Shown here: positions 36,245 to 48,170 of the stretch, one piece after another
How the letters are laid out: each line of letters begins with the position of its first letter
How positions within the stretch are numbered: the first letter of the stretch is position 1
Assembly: GCA_019055375.1 (NCBI GenBank)
Contig: JAHQIW010000805.1
Span: 62,001 to 126,000, forward strand
From: Parelaphostrongylus tenuis
Lineage: Eukaryota > Nematoda > Chromadorea > Rhabditida > Metastrongylidae
Direction of reading: 5' to 3'
DNA: 64,000 bases
Notes under the pieces: generated by a model
Databases searched by the model: none
Seen by the model: the letters and a program-made list of their open reading frames with translations, nothing else
What the model was told of the DNA's origin: nothing
Translations under genes and position numbers: made by a program

Positions 36245-37150
36245 AAGAATTTCAGTTTCTTTCTGATTAGGGGGAACAAACGAAAAGTCGACCTCACTCC
36301 CTGAATAAGAAATTTATATAAGAGTGTTAGCAACCATTTGAAAGCTGAAACTGAAGGTACAGCCTCACATCACCGGTTTTTCAAAACACCCTTTAATAAT
36401 GTTGTAACATTCGAATTAAAAGCATGTTTCATAAAACCGCGTGTTTTTCTCTTATCTTTCGTATATCTCGCTGGACAAAATTACTTCCTCAGAGTGCTAC
36501 TACTCAAACTATATCACAAGCTTCAAAGAACTCAGAAATGTGTTTGCTTCATAAGAAGCCCTTTCGATCTTCTGATCTCCTCTGGTCTTTTGGTTTGTGC
36601 TTCAAACCTCTCCGGATAAAGTTCTTTCTTCAAACTATTAATAATTTGATAGCGCAATGTCTTCTGATGCTAGCTATAAACTTATTTTCCGAAAATATTG
36701 TTTAGCAGGGAAATAAGATCGAGTTTTACATTTCTGATAACGTTTTTTGCATGCTATTCGCCAATGCGAAGGCCGTGGCAGGTGCGTGGTCGGAACGGGG
36801 CGAGGAGGGACGATCGATATATCGTTATTCAATTAGGAATATTTTCTCCGCTTCGAAAGAACTCTAAAGAAAACGATTGACTAAGATATTGCAAAAACTT
36901 CTGCACACATTGCTATGCTTGTCAGTTTTCAGAGAATTAGACGCGTGATGAAAATGAAGGCAAAAGGCGAGTATAAAAGATGATTTTGATCTGAGTGCCA
37001 CAAGGTTTTAGAAGGATGTTCTAAAAAACAGACTGTGTGGGCTTGTAGCCTCAAGTTTTGGCTTTTTAATGGTTACAAAAACTTTTATGAAAAATTCCTT
37101 TCCAGCTATTGACATCGGTTCATCTTTTGTTCCTTCCTAATCAGTATGAA
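36245..37150. mobile_element. Foldback element, long form (about 900 bp)
   Basis: Inverted arms share GTGTTAGCAACCATTTGAAAGCTGAAACT and the CCTTTTCAAAA-type segment with 13556 and 52355. The interior (36420-36900) is co-linear with 52530-52990, including the GATCGATAT...GTTATTCAATTAGGAAT segment. No transposase frame. Confidence 0.7.
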
Positions 37151-37446
37151 CCGAGTTTCTTGCCACACACATGTAAGCATCAAAAAGCAATTTCAGCGGC
37201 ATCTAACGCTGTGTGATAAGTAAACAACAACAATAAACAAAGATTTTTCAAAAGTTTTATTTGATGAAATATTACATTCCTTAAAGTTCGTTACCATTAT
37301 TAAGGCATGGAACCAGTTTTGGGAACAAGTCTACAACACAATTTCATTAGACATCAGAAAGTAAGCTGAGTCAGGTGGATTTATCACTGACACGTGAAAT
37401 GCGTAAATCGTCGTAAGTCCAACGACAAAAGTACAAGGCTGTGATT

Positions 37447-38146
37447 TACCTGTATCACCTGTCGTCCCGTTGATCGCCGAGTGACTCGAGCGGGTACCAG
37501 CAACTCTTCCATTTTTCTCTAACACGTGCAAGAGTAGCCCAGTGGGTCCTCCTCGCTCATGTGATTCGCTGAGCATCATATCTTTCTTCTAACGCTTTCG
37601 TGAAGAAATCGGACCAACGGATAGGTGGTTTTGCTGTAGAGCGCTTGATGTCCCGAGGAATCCAGTCGGTAACGGCTCTCGTCCATCGGTTGTCGTTAAA
37701 GCGTATCACGTGCCCGTCCCACCTTATTTTCAATATCGTGGCGTGTAGAAGGGCGTCTCTAATTTTCGATCGTTGACGTAGGTCAGAACTTTGGATCCTT
37801 TCTCTCAATTGCGAGATACCGGATACTCCTAGCATCGACCTTTCGACTGCGCGTTCGATAACGCCAAGTGATCATCCGTCCTGCTTACGTAGCGACCAGG
37901 TTTCTGCTGCATACGTTAGGGCAGGGATAATCGCCGAGCACGGAGTTGGGTGCTCTTTGTCCTCTTCAGTACATCTTCGATGCTCTTAAACGTTCTCCAA
38001 GCCGCTCGTTTCCTCTTGCTCATCTCTGGAACTAGGTCGTTCATCATGTTGTAACACTATTTAGAGAGACATAACTGGAGCATTCGGAGATTGTCGTTCC
38101 GTTGAGCGTGAATGGGATTCAAAACCTAACCGTTCCTTATGAACGT
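37447..38146 (-). mobile_element. 5'-truncated RTE insertion with 11-bp target duplication
   Basis: AGGCTGTGATT at 37436-37446 and 38147-38157. Tail CCTGTATCACCTG, then the C-terminal domain and the end of the RT (to MFMRNG region). Several frame breaks. Confidence 0.85.
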
Positions 38147-38446
38147 AGGCTGTGATTGACACATATAAATAGTGTAAAAAATAACCGTATCGAGCATCAG
38201 TAGGATCATAATATTACTAATATCGCTCTTCCGGTGATGCTTCAACACTGATCAGAACTTTCTTCAAAATCTGACGTAAAGATGATGAAGTATGGCAGTT
38301 AACAAGAAGATTACGAACAAGGAAGAGTTTCATAACTCGGAAAATAGTCTGTATCATAACATAAACAAAAACTGCTAGAACACGATAATTTTGTTACAGC
38401 ATTATAATTACCAACTCATGTAACCAACGATTCTAGGGGAAGTAAT

Positions 38447-38690
38447 GTTCAAAACATTTGCGTCAGGCGGTTTTTCAATCCGCAAATTACCTAATCCGGG
38501 GGTGCGTGCTCTATTCCTTGCGCGAACAACTCCTGTTTTCCCCTGTCATTCTATGCTACGATGCATCTGTCTGCCAGCAACCAGCCGTCAACGGTCTTGG
38601 CATGGGTAGTCGAATCGACATTAAACCCAGTCACGTTGATAGATACTGAGTATTGGATGCTAAACAGAATTTGTTTTCTAGCGGGTATGG
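38447..38690 (-). mobile_element. SINE family 2, decayed
   Basis: CATTTGCGTCAGGCGGTTTTTC on the plus strand corresponds to the reverse complement of the B-box region of the 34.5-kb copy; ACCCAGTCACGTTGATAGATACTG matches the segment upstream of it. Confidence 0.5.
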
Positions 38691-39716
38691 GTATACTACC
38701 GCTGAAAGCGGTTGAATAAAAAAAAATTCTGTTTGATGCTTCTAAGGTTGACCAGCGAGAGCATGCTCTGATTTGCTTAAGCATGACACGTAACAGAGTT
38801 CAAAATCCGAATCTAATGAGCTCAAGATTTCCATACAGAAGTACGGACCATAGGCTAAAGGTATCACAGGTGATATCGACTATGTCGGAAAAACTAGTCG
38901 CAGGGTAAAATCTCAGTCTCGTTCAAAATGGCTGTCGCTTGCACGTAGCAATAACGACGATGTGGAAACTCATAAGCAAGTTTACATCGCAGTTCTTGTA
39001 AAAAGAAAAATTAGCTAATCAGATTTTCATCACCCGCATCAATCCGCGAATGGAACACTTATCACATCCGCGTGCAGCTGAATTCCAACTATAAGTCTCT
39101 ATCATTAGTATCACACTAATTGCGCAGCAGCGAAGAGAGTAGAGTATAAGCTTGTTGTTCACGTGATGGATCCATTTTGCAGAGGAACTCTCTGACTAGT
39201 AGAAACTTCATCAGACCCAAAGGTGTGCACGCTCGACCTTGATCAAATCGATGGTTTTGAGAGGCGTATGGACGAAACTTCAGAATGGAATCGGTAGGTA
39301 CAACATCAAACAGCAAATGACATTTTAAACCTTTCAGGAACCTCTGAGAGATAAAGAGAAATAGAGCAACTTAATGCTTGTGGGGAAATGAAATGAGCAG
39401 GGTAATCAACAACAGGTAAATGCAAACATAGAAGCTTTAACAAATTGACCATCTGAACGAATGTCTATCGCTTGCCATTTTAAAAGCCTGTCGCTTCCGC
39501 TAGTGAGGATGTGAGAAAAGGAAAGGAGAACAGGTTAGGTCCTGTCAGTTTGTTTAAGCTAAATCATCCAAATTGAAGATTTTTATGAATCAGTGATGTA
39601 TATCAGTTGAGAAAACGTGTTTATCTTTCATAGTTCAACTCCTGTAGGGTTGAAAGTAGGTTGATATAGCAGTCGTGACGATACGGTGAGTATTTCGACA
39701 GGCTGCTAAGTTATTA

Positions 39717-39832
39717 TACAAGATAGGATATTCTAAGATTCATTATAGTAACAACCAAAGTACGGCAAGATAGGATATTCTAAATTGTGAGAATGATTCG
39801 TTATAGTAACAACCAAAGTACGGCATCATAAC
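39717..39832 (+). repeat. Short tandem duplication inside copy B
   Basis: AAGATAGGATATTCTAA...GTAACAACCAAAGTACGGC occurs twice, at 39720 and 39767, the second with about 11 extra bases. Copy A has one unit (about 28447), so it arose after the duplication. Confidence 0.8.
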
Positions 39833-39882
39833 CATAAATGCTTATATAGAAGCAGCTGCGACACAAGATCAAAAATGAAATA

Positions 39883-40035
39883 ACAGGTTGTCACAAAGGC
39901 AATACGATCTTATGCACTGTTCAAAATTTGACAATTGATGCTGGAAAATTTGGAACATCTGTTCTTCAATACATGTGATTATATTATATATCGTTTTGAT
40001 TTTTTCGAATCCAAGTTGCTTTCGCACCAACCCAA
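39883..40035. mobile_element. Mariner-type MITE, copy B counterpart
   Basis: Ends ACAGGTTGTCACAAAGGCAA and (reverse complement) TGTTGGGTTGGTGCGAAAGC, preceded by TA; orthologous to 28570-28708 and more decayed. Confidence 0.6.
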
Positions 40036-41790
40036 CATTCCGCGAGGTACAGTGCGTATTAAACACTACAATGCCGAGATGCCAAAACAAGCTGAACTGA
40101 GAGACAATTTAATTGGAATTATATTGCTATAAAGTAAAAGAATTATAGTTGAAAAAGAATGAACAAAACATCTCTTAAAAAACAGTGACAGATCAGCAGA
40201 GGAACGAAAGTGTTGAACTAAACGGATTATTGCTAGGCAACAAATAATGGTACATTGAAAACCAACGCACTAGAATCTAAATCGTGATTCAGCGGAAACC
40301 TTACAATTTCCAAGGTCATACCAATAAAAGGCAAACTTGAATTCCTAAGCACGAAAAGAGTTTTATTGCATAGAGATTAAGTGTTTCTGTACGAAGTAAT
40401 CCGGAATGCATAGTTCCCTTCCCTTGGAGTGGGTTAGCCTCACCTTCACCTTGTCTTTTCCGTCATAAATCTATAAAAAATAGCTTTTACTACCCTTGAA
40501 AATTTGACGTAGAACGAATATACGATACTTCTATTTTGTTTGCCTTATCCACAAACGTCCGCGATCTATTTATTTTCTCATCAACAACATGATGAGGGCA
40601 GTAAAAGCACCATAGTGACAATATGTTTCGGTACAGTCTTTGAGATACACCAAATAATTGACTGCTTTTCTCTCTTGTAGCTTATTTCTTTCCGTTCTTT
40701 TTCTCCCAGGAACTGAATCATAGAACGGCTATTTCAGAAGAACCTGAAGGATTTCATCTTTTCCGGACTCCACGGTAGATACACACTGGTTTTGCTGTCC
40801 CTGGAGAGCACACTTCAATTGTAGGATACCCTCGGTTTTTGTGAAATGTGGTAATATTTAGAGTAGGGAAAGATCAGATTTTCACTATCATCTTTGAGTT
40901 GTCATTACCCTACAACATGATGTACTAAAGAATTACCAACCTTATCAAGAACTTCCATTTCGAGCCCGTCGATATCTGCTTTCATGAAGTATTCAACTAT
41001 TTGCTTGCATCTCAGCATGAAATCAAGGCGTTTCTAAATATGAATACAGTATTATGTATACAAAAACTCCAAAACGGTCTGCTATGATGGGCTTTCCACT
41101 GCTCCCAAAATTTTTGAAAATAAATGTTGCTATGATTACACAGTTATATTGGACTAGATAATGTTGGAACTGATCCTTAGTGTTGCTAAAATAGCTAAGT
41201 TGTTGAGTCGAAGCTAGTCTCCGAACTAATCTCCACATAACTGGTTGTTAGTCACGAGTATGAAACTTGCCCAAGCATCTACACACATCAAAAAAATCCT
41301 CTTTGTCTCAACTTTCGACACTTGAATTCATTGAGGATAAGCATGAGTTTTTACAAGACTAAGCTATCAAATCACCGTTATTGCCAAGAAAAAATTATTC
41401 AAGAAATTCATCACAATTCAAGAAGAGTAAGTCAATTACACAGAAACTGGTATTGTTCAAAAATGATGCAACAACATAAACCGCTCGTTATATCTGAAAT
41501 GCTTCTTCACTTTCTCACGCTTTCTTCAGGTGAGATAGTCTCTAAAGTGTGGGGCAAATGTTATCCATCTCTATAACATATGTGAACCCATATGTTGGAT
41601 CTGATAAACCACGACTGCAACCACGAATCTCTCCTATATGGGAAAACGGATTTCAACCGACCCTTTGCGACACTACAGGAGATTTTCACTGAAGAGAGAT
41701 AGATAAATTACCGCGTACGAATTACGGCCACATACTTGCCTCCTATTGATCTTATTCATCTACTAGCCTATCCCTCTAACTCTATCACTT

Positions 41791-42137
41791 CTGGTTCACT
41801 ATCTCTCATCTCATCCCTCACATACGAAAAAGGCGCTAGTAAAAAACATGTTTCGAACAGCAGCCAATGTATGTACCGGGGAGGAGCAGAAAGTAGAATC
41901 CGTGAAACTGGCTCGGGAAATAGCCATTTATAATGGATACGAATTTGTAACCCCTCGGCTTAGGTTTAGAGGAAATAATGCGCCTTCGAACGAAAACTTG
42001 AATGAAATGAAAGTCCCGTTTATTTATCCGTTATATTCAAATGAGATTAGTACAGCTATTGAACGATGTTTGAAAAGAGTGGGCTTAGAGCAATCGGTGG
42101 CCATTATAGAAATAGCACCGAATACTCTAAAACGCCA
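41791..42137 (+). pseudogene. Penelope polyprotein, linker segment before the break
   Basis: Open frame (LVHYLSSHPSHTKKALVKN ... LEQSVAIIEIAPNTLKR) typical of the stretch between the RT thumb and the GIY-YIG domain of Penelope-like elements. It ends at the RTE insertion point; the next codons (RQLVRNRLYDRLC) are found intact 2.4 kb downstream at 44560. Without the RT and the join it is not functional. Confidence 0.75.
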
Positions 42138-44549
42138 CTACTCTAACCACTCTAAAACGAATACTGAAGAACGTCACATAGGGACCCACGGACTAGAATG
42201 GAATGAACAGGGTGAGAGGCTATCCGAGTTTATCACGACGACCCAAATCATCCATGGTAACTCGCAATTCCAAAAGCCTCTCTCTCTGCGATGGACGTGG
42301 GAGTCTCCCAATGGAGAGTACCATAACGAAATAGATCACATCATAATAAATCGAAGGTTTTGCCTGACCGACGTCGCTGTTGTTCCCAAGTTCTACACGG
42401 GATGACCATCGCCTCCTTCGCGCAGCGTTCCGATTTTCGAGGAGAGGAGAGAAAGCCGCTAAATTTGAACAACGAAGTCCCAGAATTACCATAAACTGGG
42501 ATGTATTCAAATCATTAGTCGGCTCTTGGGAAGATACCGTTGTCGACAACATCGACGAAGAATACGATCGACTCGTTGAATATCTTCACGTTGGCGCTAA
42601 AAAAGCCGAAAGTCCTAAGGTCACGAAGAGACGCTTGTCTCCGCAGACACTCGAGCTGATACGTCAACGTGGAATCGCACGAGCCGCAGGTAACCGAAAC
42701 CTTACGTCCGAACTTGCGAAACGATGCAGAGAAGCGATAAAAGAAGACCTTAAAGAGAGAAGAGCAGCAGTTATGGCAGAAGCTGCAGAAGCTGGGAAGA
42801 GCATTCGCAAAGCCCAGCGAGGCTTCGCCAACTATAAGACCAAGATGATTGCACTCCGATACCCTGACGGGACACTTACAGCTTCCAGAAGGGCTATGGA
42901 GAAAATCATCCACCAGTACTACTCGGATCTCTTCGCTAGCCATGTTCTCTTACCGTCATATAAATTGAAAGAGGACGAATATGTCGTTCCACCGGTCCTT
43001 CCTTCCGAAATCCGACATGCTATATCGTCGGTGAAAAACAGAACAACACCCGGTCCAGACAGGATTAGACCCGAACACCTGAAGAACCTGCCGCCAGTTC
43101 TCATCAACACCCTGGCTCGGCTCTTCACTCGCTACCTGTCAGAATGCAAGATCCCTAATCAATGGAAGACCAGCAAGACCGTATTGTTGTTCAAAAAGGG
43201 AGACCTTCACGACATAGGCAATTATCGCCCAATCTGCTTGCTGTCCATTGTCTATAAACTCTTTACTCGAGTCATCCTGAACAGGATTGACAGAACACTG
43301 GACGAAGGACTGCCATGCGAACAAGCAGGGTTCAGAAAAGGATTTAGTACCATGGACCACATCCACACGATCACAAGACTCATTGAAGTTTCGCGAGAGT
43401 ACAAACAACCACTCTGTCTCACTTTTATCGATCTGAAAAAAGCCTTTGATTCAGTGGAAACAGAAGCGGTTATAGAGGCTCTGGATAACCAGGGCGTCCC
43501 TACTCGGTACATAATGATCCTTCGTAAGCTTTATAAAGATTTCACGACCAGAATATCTCCATTCTACAACAATATCACCATTGACGTAAGAAGAGGGGTT
43601 CGACAAGGCGATACAATATCGCCAAAACTATTCACTGCCACCCTCCAAAACGTCATGCGAACATTAGAATGGGACGAAATGGGAGTGAAAATTGACGGTC
43701 GACAATTAAACCATCTTCGCTTTGCTGACGATATCGTTCTCATGACACCAAACATCAGCCAAGCGGAACGAATGTTGACTGATTTCGATAACGCCTGTGG
43801 AAAGATCGGTCTTCAACTGAATCTAACGAAAACAATGTTCATGAGGAACGGATGGGTTTCTAATGCCCCATTCACGCTCAACGGAACGACAATTTCCGAA
43901 TGCTCCAGTTACATCTATCTAGGTCGTGAAATCAACATGATGAACGACCTAGCCCAGAGTTGAGCAGGAGGAAACGAGCGGCTTGGGGAACGTTTAAGAG
44001 CATCGAAGATGTAGTGAAGAGGACAAAGAACATCCGACTCCGTGCCCACCTTTTCGAGTCGACAATTATCCCTGCTCTAACGTATGCAGCAGAAACCTGG
44101 TCGCTACGTATGCAGGATGAAAGATCACTTGCCGTTATCGAACGCGCAGTCGAAAGGTCGATGCTAGGAGTATCTCGTATTTCGCAAATGAGACAAAGGA
44201 TCCGAACTTCCGACCTACGTCAACGATCGAAAATCAGAGACGCCGTTCTACACGCCAGGATATCGAAAATAAGGTGGGCCGGACACGTGATGCGCTTCAA
44301 CGACAACCGATGGACGAGAGCCGTTACCGACTGGATTCCTCGGGACGTCAAGCGCTCTAAAGGAAGACCACTGACCCGTTGGTCCGATTTCTTCACGAAA
44401 GCGATGGAAGAAAGATATGATGCTCAGCGAATTCCTAGAGCAAGGAGGACCCACTGGGCTACTCTTGCACGCGATAGGGAAAAATGGAAGAGTTGCTGGT
44501 ACCCGCTCGAGTCACTCGACGATCAACGGAAGGACAGGTGATACAGGTG
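42138..44549 (+). mobile_element. RTE-type retrotransposon, best copy, 16-bp target duplication
   Basis: Target duplication ATACTCTAAAACGCCA at 42122-42137 and 44550-44565. The copy is 5'-truncated inside the AP-endonuclease domain and ends in a short tandem tail (ACAGGTGAT repeated), which is typical of RTE-clade elements. 2412 bp. All other copies in the window end in the same tail. Confidence 0.9.
42144..44541 (+). pseudogene. RTE endonuclease-reverse transcriptase, two frame breaks
   Basis: Part 1 (to TGA 42403-42405): end of the AP endonuclease (IGTHGLEWNEQGERLSEF, NEIDHIIINRRFCL). After a small indel, part 2 (42380-43963) resumes in the endonuclease DHRLLR motif and carries the RT: QAGFRKGFSTMDHI (about residue 315), FIDLKKAFDSVE (motif A, about 348), GVRQGDTISPKLF (motif B), LRFADDIVLMT (motif C, about 447). 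At about 43950 a one-base loss in a C run ends it. Part 3 (43960-44541) holds the C-terminal domain (RWAGHVMRFNDNRWTRAV). Only two lesions, so this is a recent insertion. The 5' half of the endonuclease is missing. Confidence 0.85.
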
Positions 44550-44565
44550 ATACTCTAAAACGCCA

Positions 44566-44983
44566 ATTAGTTCGAAACCGCTTATATGACCGTCTCTGCA
44601 TAACGAAAGATTGTAAAATATGTCCTAACGGCAGAGGTGGTGATTGCATGAGCGTAGGTACAGTCTACCTAATCTCTTGCAAAGCGTGTAGTGATAAATA
44701 TATAGGCGAAACGGGTAGGCCGCTCTATGCACGCATAGAAGAACACCTAGCTGACAAGCGTCTTAATGGACGAAACACCCCGCTAGGGACGCATAGAGCA
44801 CAGAAGCACGACGGAGTTGATTTTGAAATCGAAGTCACCATCCTCGCGCAGGAGCAAAAAACATCAGCGCGAAAGATCTTGGAAGCATTTTGGATTAATA
44901 CGACCAATCCAACCATGAACCGCAGGGAGGAATGCCTTGTAAACACTCGTGATATGAGCCAGTATATAAGACTGTTGCTTTGA
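44566..44983 (+). CDS. GIY-YIG endonuclease domain of the Penelope-like element
   Basis: About 138 residues open to TGA 44981-44983. CKICPNGRGGDC gives a Cys pair before the domain; GTVYLISCKACSDKYIGET contains the GIY- and YIG-equivalent motifs; GRPLYARIEEH has the catalytic Arg; KILEAFWINTTNP has the catalytic Glu and an Asn. This Cys-plus-GIY-YIG layout is specific to Penelope-like elements, where the enzyme nicks target DNA. The reading frame continues upstream through the RTE tail as far as 44417, a chance fusion. No start codon of its own; expression is doubtful. Confidence 0.75.
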
Positions 44984-45186
44984 TGGGTAGGGTGCATTAC
45001 GAGCCTATGTGTCTCTCTTGCCGGTGATTTCCACTTGGATCATCCAGTGGAACACATATAAAAAGCGGTGAGTATGTTGAGTGTTGATTTTTGTTTGATG
45101 CCATTGAAATCTAGGTCTGGTGATTTTCTCTAAAGAAATAATGGAGGTGTTTGACTGATTGTATTGCAAACATTTTGTCCTTTCCA

Positions 45187-45221
45187 GGCTCTGAAGAAGG
45201 CGAACTGCCAAAACGTCAGCT
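45187..45221 (+). ncRNA. Hammerhead motif in the Penelope 3' UTR, G12 changed to A
   Basis: GGCU-CUGAAGA-AGGCGAACUGCC-AAAACGU-C-AGCU. Stem I pairs (GGCU/AGCU), CUGANGA is intact, but GAAA is AAAA. Position 200 bp after the GIY-YIG stop fits the known 3' placement of hammerheads in Penelope-like elements. Confidence 0.55.
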
Positions 45222-46187
45222 ATCGAGTAAAGTTTAATGTAACACCTCGTGTTCTGCTCAAAGAAGAAAATCAAGAATCATACTGAAGCATGCCGAGGTT
45301 AATAGACAGATACGCGAAATATTTCAGTTAAGCCAGAACATTTCGAGGATAAAGCCCGGAAAGAAAAGGTCGCTCCAGAATCGCCTACAGAAGAAAAAAT
45401 TCTTGTGTCTGAAAATACCCAGCCAGGGCTTCAAGTGGCTCTTCGACAGAAAGCGTTTGCAAAAATTTTACTGCTGGCTTAATTTACGGAATAACTATGG
45501 ATATGGGAATGTACGTGGAAATCGAAAATTAGAAGTTGCTGACATTTTACGTTTCAGAATTTATAACTCAGGAAGAATTACAGTCACAGTTTGTATTACG
45601 ATAAAAGCATGAAACAAGTTCAGTTCCTCAAAAACTTTCAAGATAACATATTACCGCGAAGCCGAATGTGTCACAGTATACTACAGTCTTATATTAGAGC
45701 ACCCAAATATCTAGAATAAGATACTGTACAGTAATGAAATACCATTTTGTTTCATTGAGATGCAGGTGTATGCAGGAAACGGAGTCTTTGTTTATGCTGC
45801 GTCAACTTGGTGCATACTTTTCCGTGCATACGTAAGCATGTTAATCATGTTTGCATGGTGTTCTCGCTCATGCAAATGCATTCTAGAGGTAAATTCACGC
45901 AAAACGGAAGAGAACCGTATACCGAGTGACTAGAAATCCACCAAACAAAGAAGCTCCATATGCGCTCCAAGAGAAACCAGAAAATTATGTGTAATCATAT
46001 TGCACCGCTCATCTGAGAGCTCGAAGAGACGCGTAGATATGAATACTCAAACACATCAAAATAAATTGCCCTCACTCACTTCACCTCGAAAAAGTTTTCG
46101 ACAAGCCAGAGTCGCTTAAAACAGCCAATGCAGGCCGAATTTGCGCCGAAAAGTACTTCTTTTTTGAAACACGTAGCTAAAGAAAGC

Positions 46188-46341
46188 GGCTGTTCATCCT
46201 CCCAAACATATCTGAGATCAGTCTCGCACTAATTTACGACACGTAGGGATGGATGCTCAGTGAATTATGAGTGCGAGGTCGGACCACTGACCCTGTGGGC
46301 GGTGCAGAGCAACTCTCATCACTGTTCCACATGCGCTCTTT
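46188..46341 (-). mobile_element. SINE family 1, head half
   Basis: Minus-strand head GAGCGCATGTGGAACAGTGA with a degenerate B box, and body to GGATGAACAGCC. Confidence 0.55.
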
Positions 46342-46420
46342 TAAGGCAGCTCTACTTACACATATTGCCAACTACGAAGAAGTGATGAAAAAAAAAGCTT
46401 ACAAAAGATGTTAAACTCAC

Positions 46421-46792
46421 CTCATAAAAGGTATCATAATCACCAACTGTGCAACAAATCGCAAATGGAGGTATTTCGTGGTAGTAATCAGAAAGTGGCT
46501 TCAATTGAGCATTGGATACCGAGACGGTTTTCCCCTCGTCAATTAGGAGAACGTTAATAGAAGAGTTCTGCTGAAACATAACTGTATTCATCTATGTCTT
46601 TTGCATGAAAAAAAAGGCACAAGAAAAACTACGAGTGCAAATGAAGAATGGATTATAGAGATTCATACGGAGTTTTGCACGGGAGTAGATACCACGCAAC
46701 GCTGCCATGTTCGATCATAAAAGACGGCAGCTCCATCTCCCTTTATCCACATTGGCCAGTTAGAATCCTCCATAGCGCCTTTGTAGTCGTTG
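46421..46792 (-). CDS. Tudor-domain exons (likely 3' part of the LOTUS/Tudor gene)
   Basis: Exon 46669-46792 (DYKGAMEDSNWPMW ... GDGAAVFYDRTWQRCVVST) ends at a GTATGA donor in phase 0. Exon 46421-46570 follows TTTCAG and reads QNSSINVLLIDEGKTVSVSN then AQLKPLSDYYHEIPPFAICC, ending at GAG|GTGAGT in phase 0. Together they give the Tudor pattern W-x-R-x-x-V ... V-x-L-I-D-x-G ... L-x-x-L ... I-P-P-x-A. Tudor domains bind methyl-arginine; in this family they recruit PIWI or Vasa partners to germ granules. Further exons must lie on both sides. Connection to the LOTUS exons upstream is inferred from strand and domain pairing. Confidence 0.65.
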
Positions 46793-47079
46793 CTGTTTGA
46801 TATGTTATGTAGAACTAATGTTTTCTCAGGTTAGATTAATTGAACTCAAAAAGAAGCCGACATATTCATTGAAAGATTACAAATACCAGTAATTCAAAAG
46901 CTGTAAACTGTGCTCATACTCAAACATAAGTCTTGATTTGAGAAAAACGATTGCGCAGTAGAAGCCACGGAACCACGTCGTCAAAGCTCAACTGTGAAGT
47001 TAAACCATTCAACCAGCATTCTATTTAGCAATTGAAAGTACTAAGAGATTGCGAAAATCAGAGTTTTAAAAAAGTTTCA

Positions 47080-48170
47080 CGAATACTTTCGGTTATCAGG
47101 TACGGAATAAAGGAAAGTTCCCTTTTGCTGTACAAAGATTTTCCATTGCAATTTTAGTAATCATTCGAGAGCCCAAATCTCGAGGGAGTGTTTAAGGTGG
47201 CTCACTTTTCAGAAAGGCCTTTTCATAGCGGTGTAGCATTCAGAACAAGTCACGCTTCACACGCGCCGCGTGTCATTATTATCGCGGTTATACTCGCTGG
47301 AAGCACGAAAAGCATGCGAACGTACAGAGCAAATTTCGTAGTTAACGCTATGTTTTATCTATATTTCTTGCAAAGCAAAGAAAATCCTATATTCAAGAAG
47401 AAAATTGCACTACACATGTGAATCGCGCTTGCACGATCGATTGACCGCGTATCGATGGACGGCCATACTCGCGTCCCAGCCAGCAAGCAAACGTGCAGCC
47501 TTTGTGAAAATCAATCAATTTCCGCTATTGCGCCGATTGAAACGGTCTTCAGAGAAAACCAACACAGAGCTGAAATAGTCGAAACCTACGCTATGGAATG
47601 CTTTTACTTATCATTCAAGGGAATAGCTATGTCCCGCGAGAAATGCGTGTGTGTGAAACATGAAACCTTTTTTGCTACAGCTGTGTCAAAAAGCTTTTTC
47701 AATATGAGAGTCAAACGTTTAATCCGGATTAGCTTCTGCATCGTAGCAGATATTTCATCAAACAAGAAAAATCTCACTCCATATAGGCTCCACCGATCAA
47801 TAGGCAACCCCCTTGCTCCCATAGGCCGCACCTCGCGAACTGGCCAAAGAACACATTCTTAACATATGTGACTCTATCTGAGTTCCCTCCTTACACTGCA
47901 CAGAAACAGTCTTTGCACAAAATAAGGGCAGCGCTTAAACCGCTGTTTCTCATGCGACTGAATGATTACTATTAGTGTAAATAAAGAGCTCTGCACTGCG
48001 AGAAAGACATGCGTGTGAAACACAAATGTTTTCCTTTCGCTGAAGCGATTTAAATTGGTATTTTTTAAATAAGTACAAGCAGCGCTAGTCAGTAATCCAT
48101 GATTTTGAATGATTACTAACAATCTTTAAGGGGAATTTCTGTTCAGCGAAAGGGATAAGCTTAGAAAACT
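47080..48170. mobile_element. Foldback element, diverged long form
   Basis: Left arm TTTTAGTAATCATTCGAGAGCCCAAATCTC at 47153 and right arm (inverted) TTTTGAATGATTACTAACAATC at 48104, with CCTTTCGCTGAAGCG near the outer end. The left half has a counterpart in copy A at 33720-34130. Confidence 0.5.

Larger units (their letters stand above)
41791..45305 (+). mobile_element. 5'-truncated Penelope-like element, split by an RTE insertion
   Basis: Penelope parts: 41791-42137 (region linking RT to endonuclease: SHPSHTKKALVKNMFRT, VPFIYPLYSNEISTAIERCL) and 44550-45305 (GIY-YIG endonuclease, 3' UTR with ribozyme motif, terminus GCCGAGGTTAAT). The reverse transcriptase itself is missing. Copy A of the duplication lacks the whole insert, with host sequence resuming at about 45305. 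The same 3' terminus occurs at 63.5 kb. Confidence 0.85.
39490..47480. repeat. Segmental duplication, copy B
   Basis: Partner of 28240-34130; see there for anchors. Longer because a Penelope-like element carrying an RTE copy inserted at about 41791-45305. Confidence 0.75.

Noticed and set aside
42220..43755. Long minus-strand ORFs over the RTE region
   Set aside because: Shadows of the plus-strand reverse-transcriptase frame; no motif of their own.
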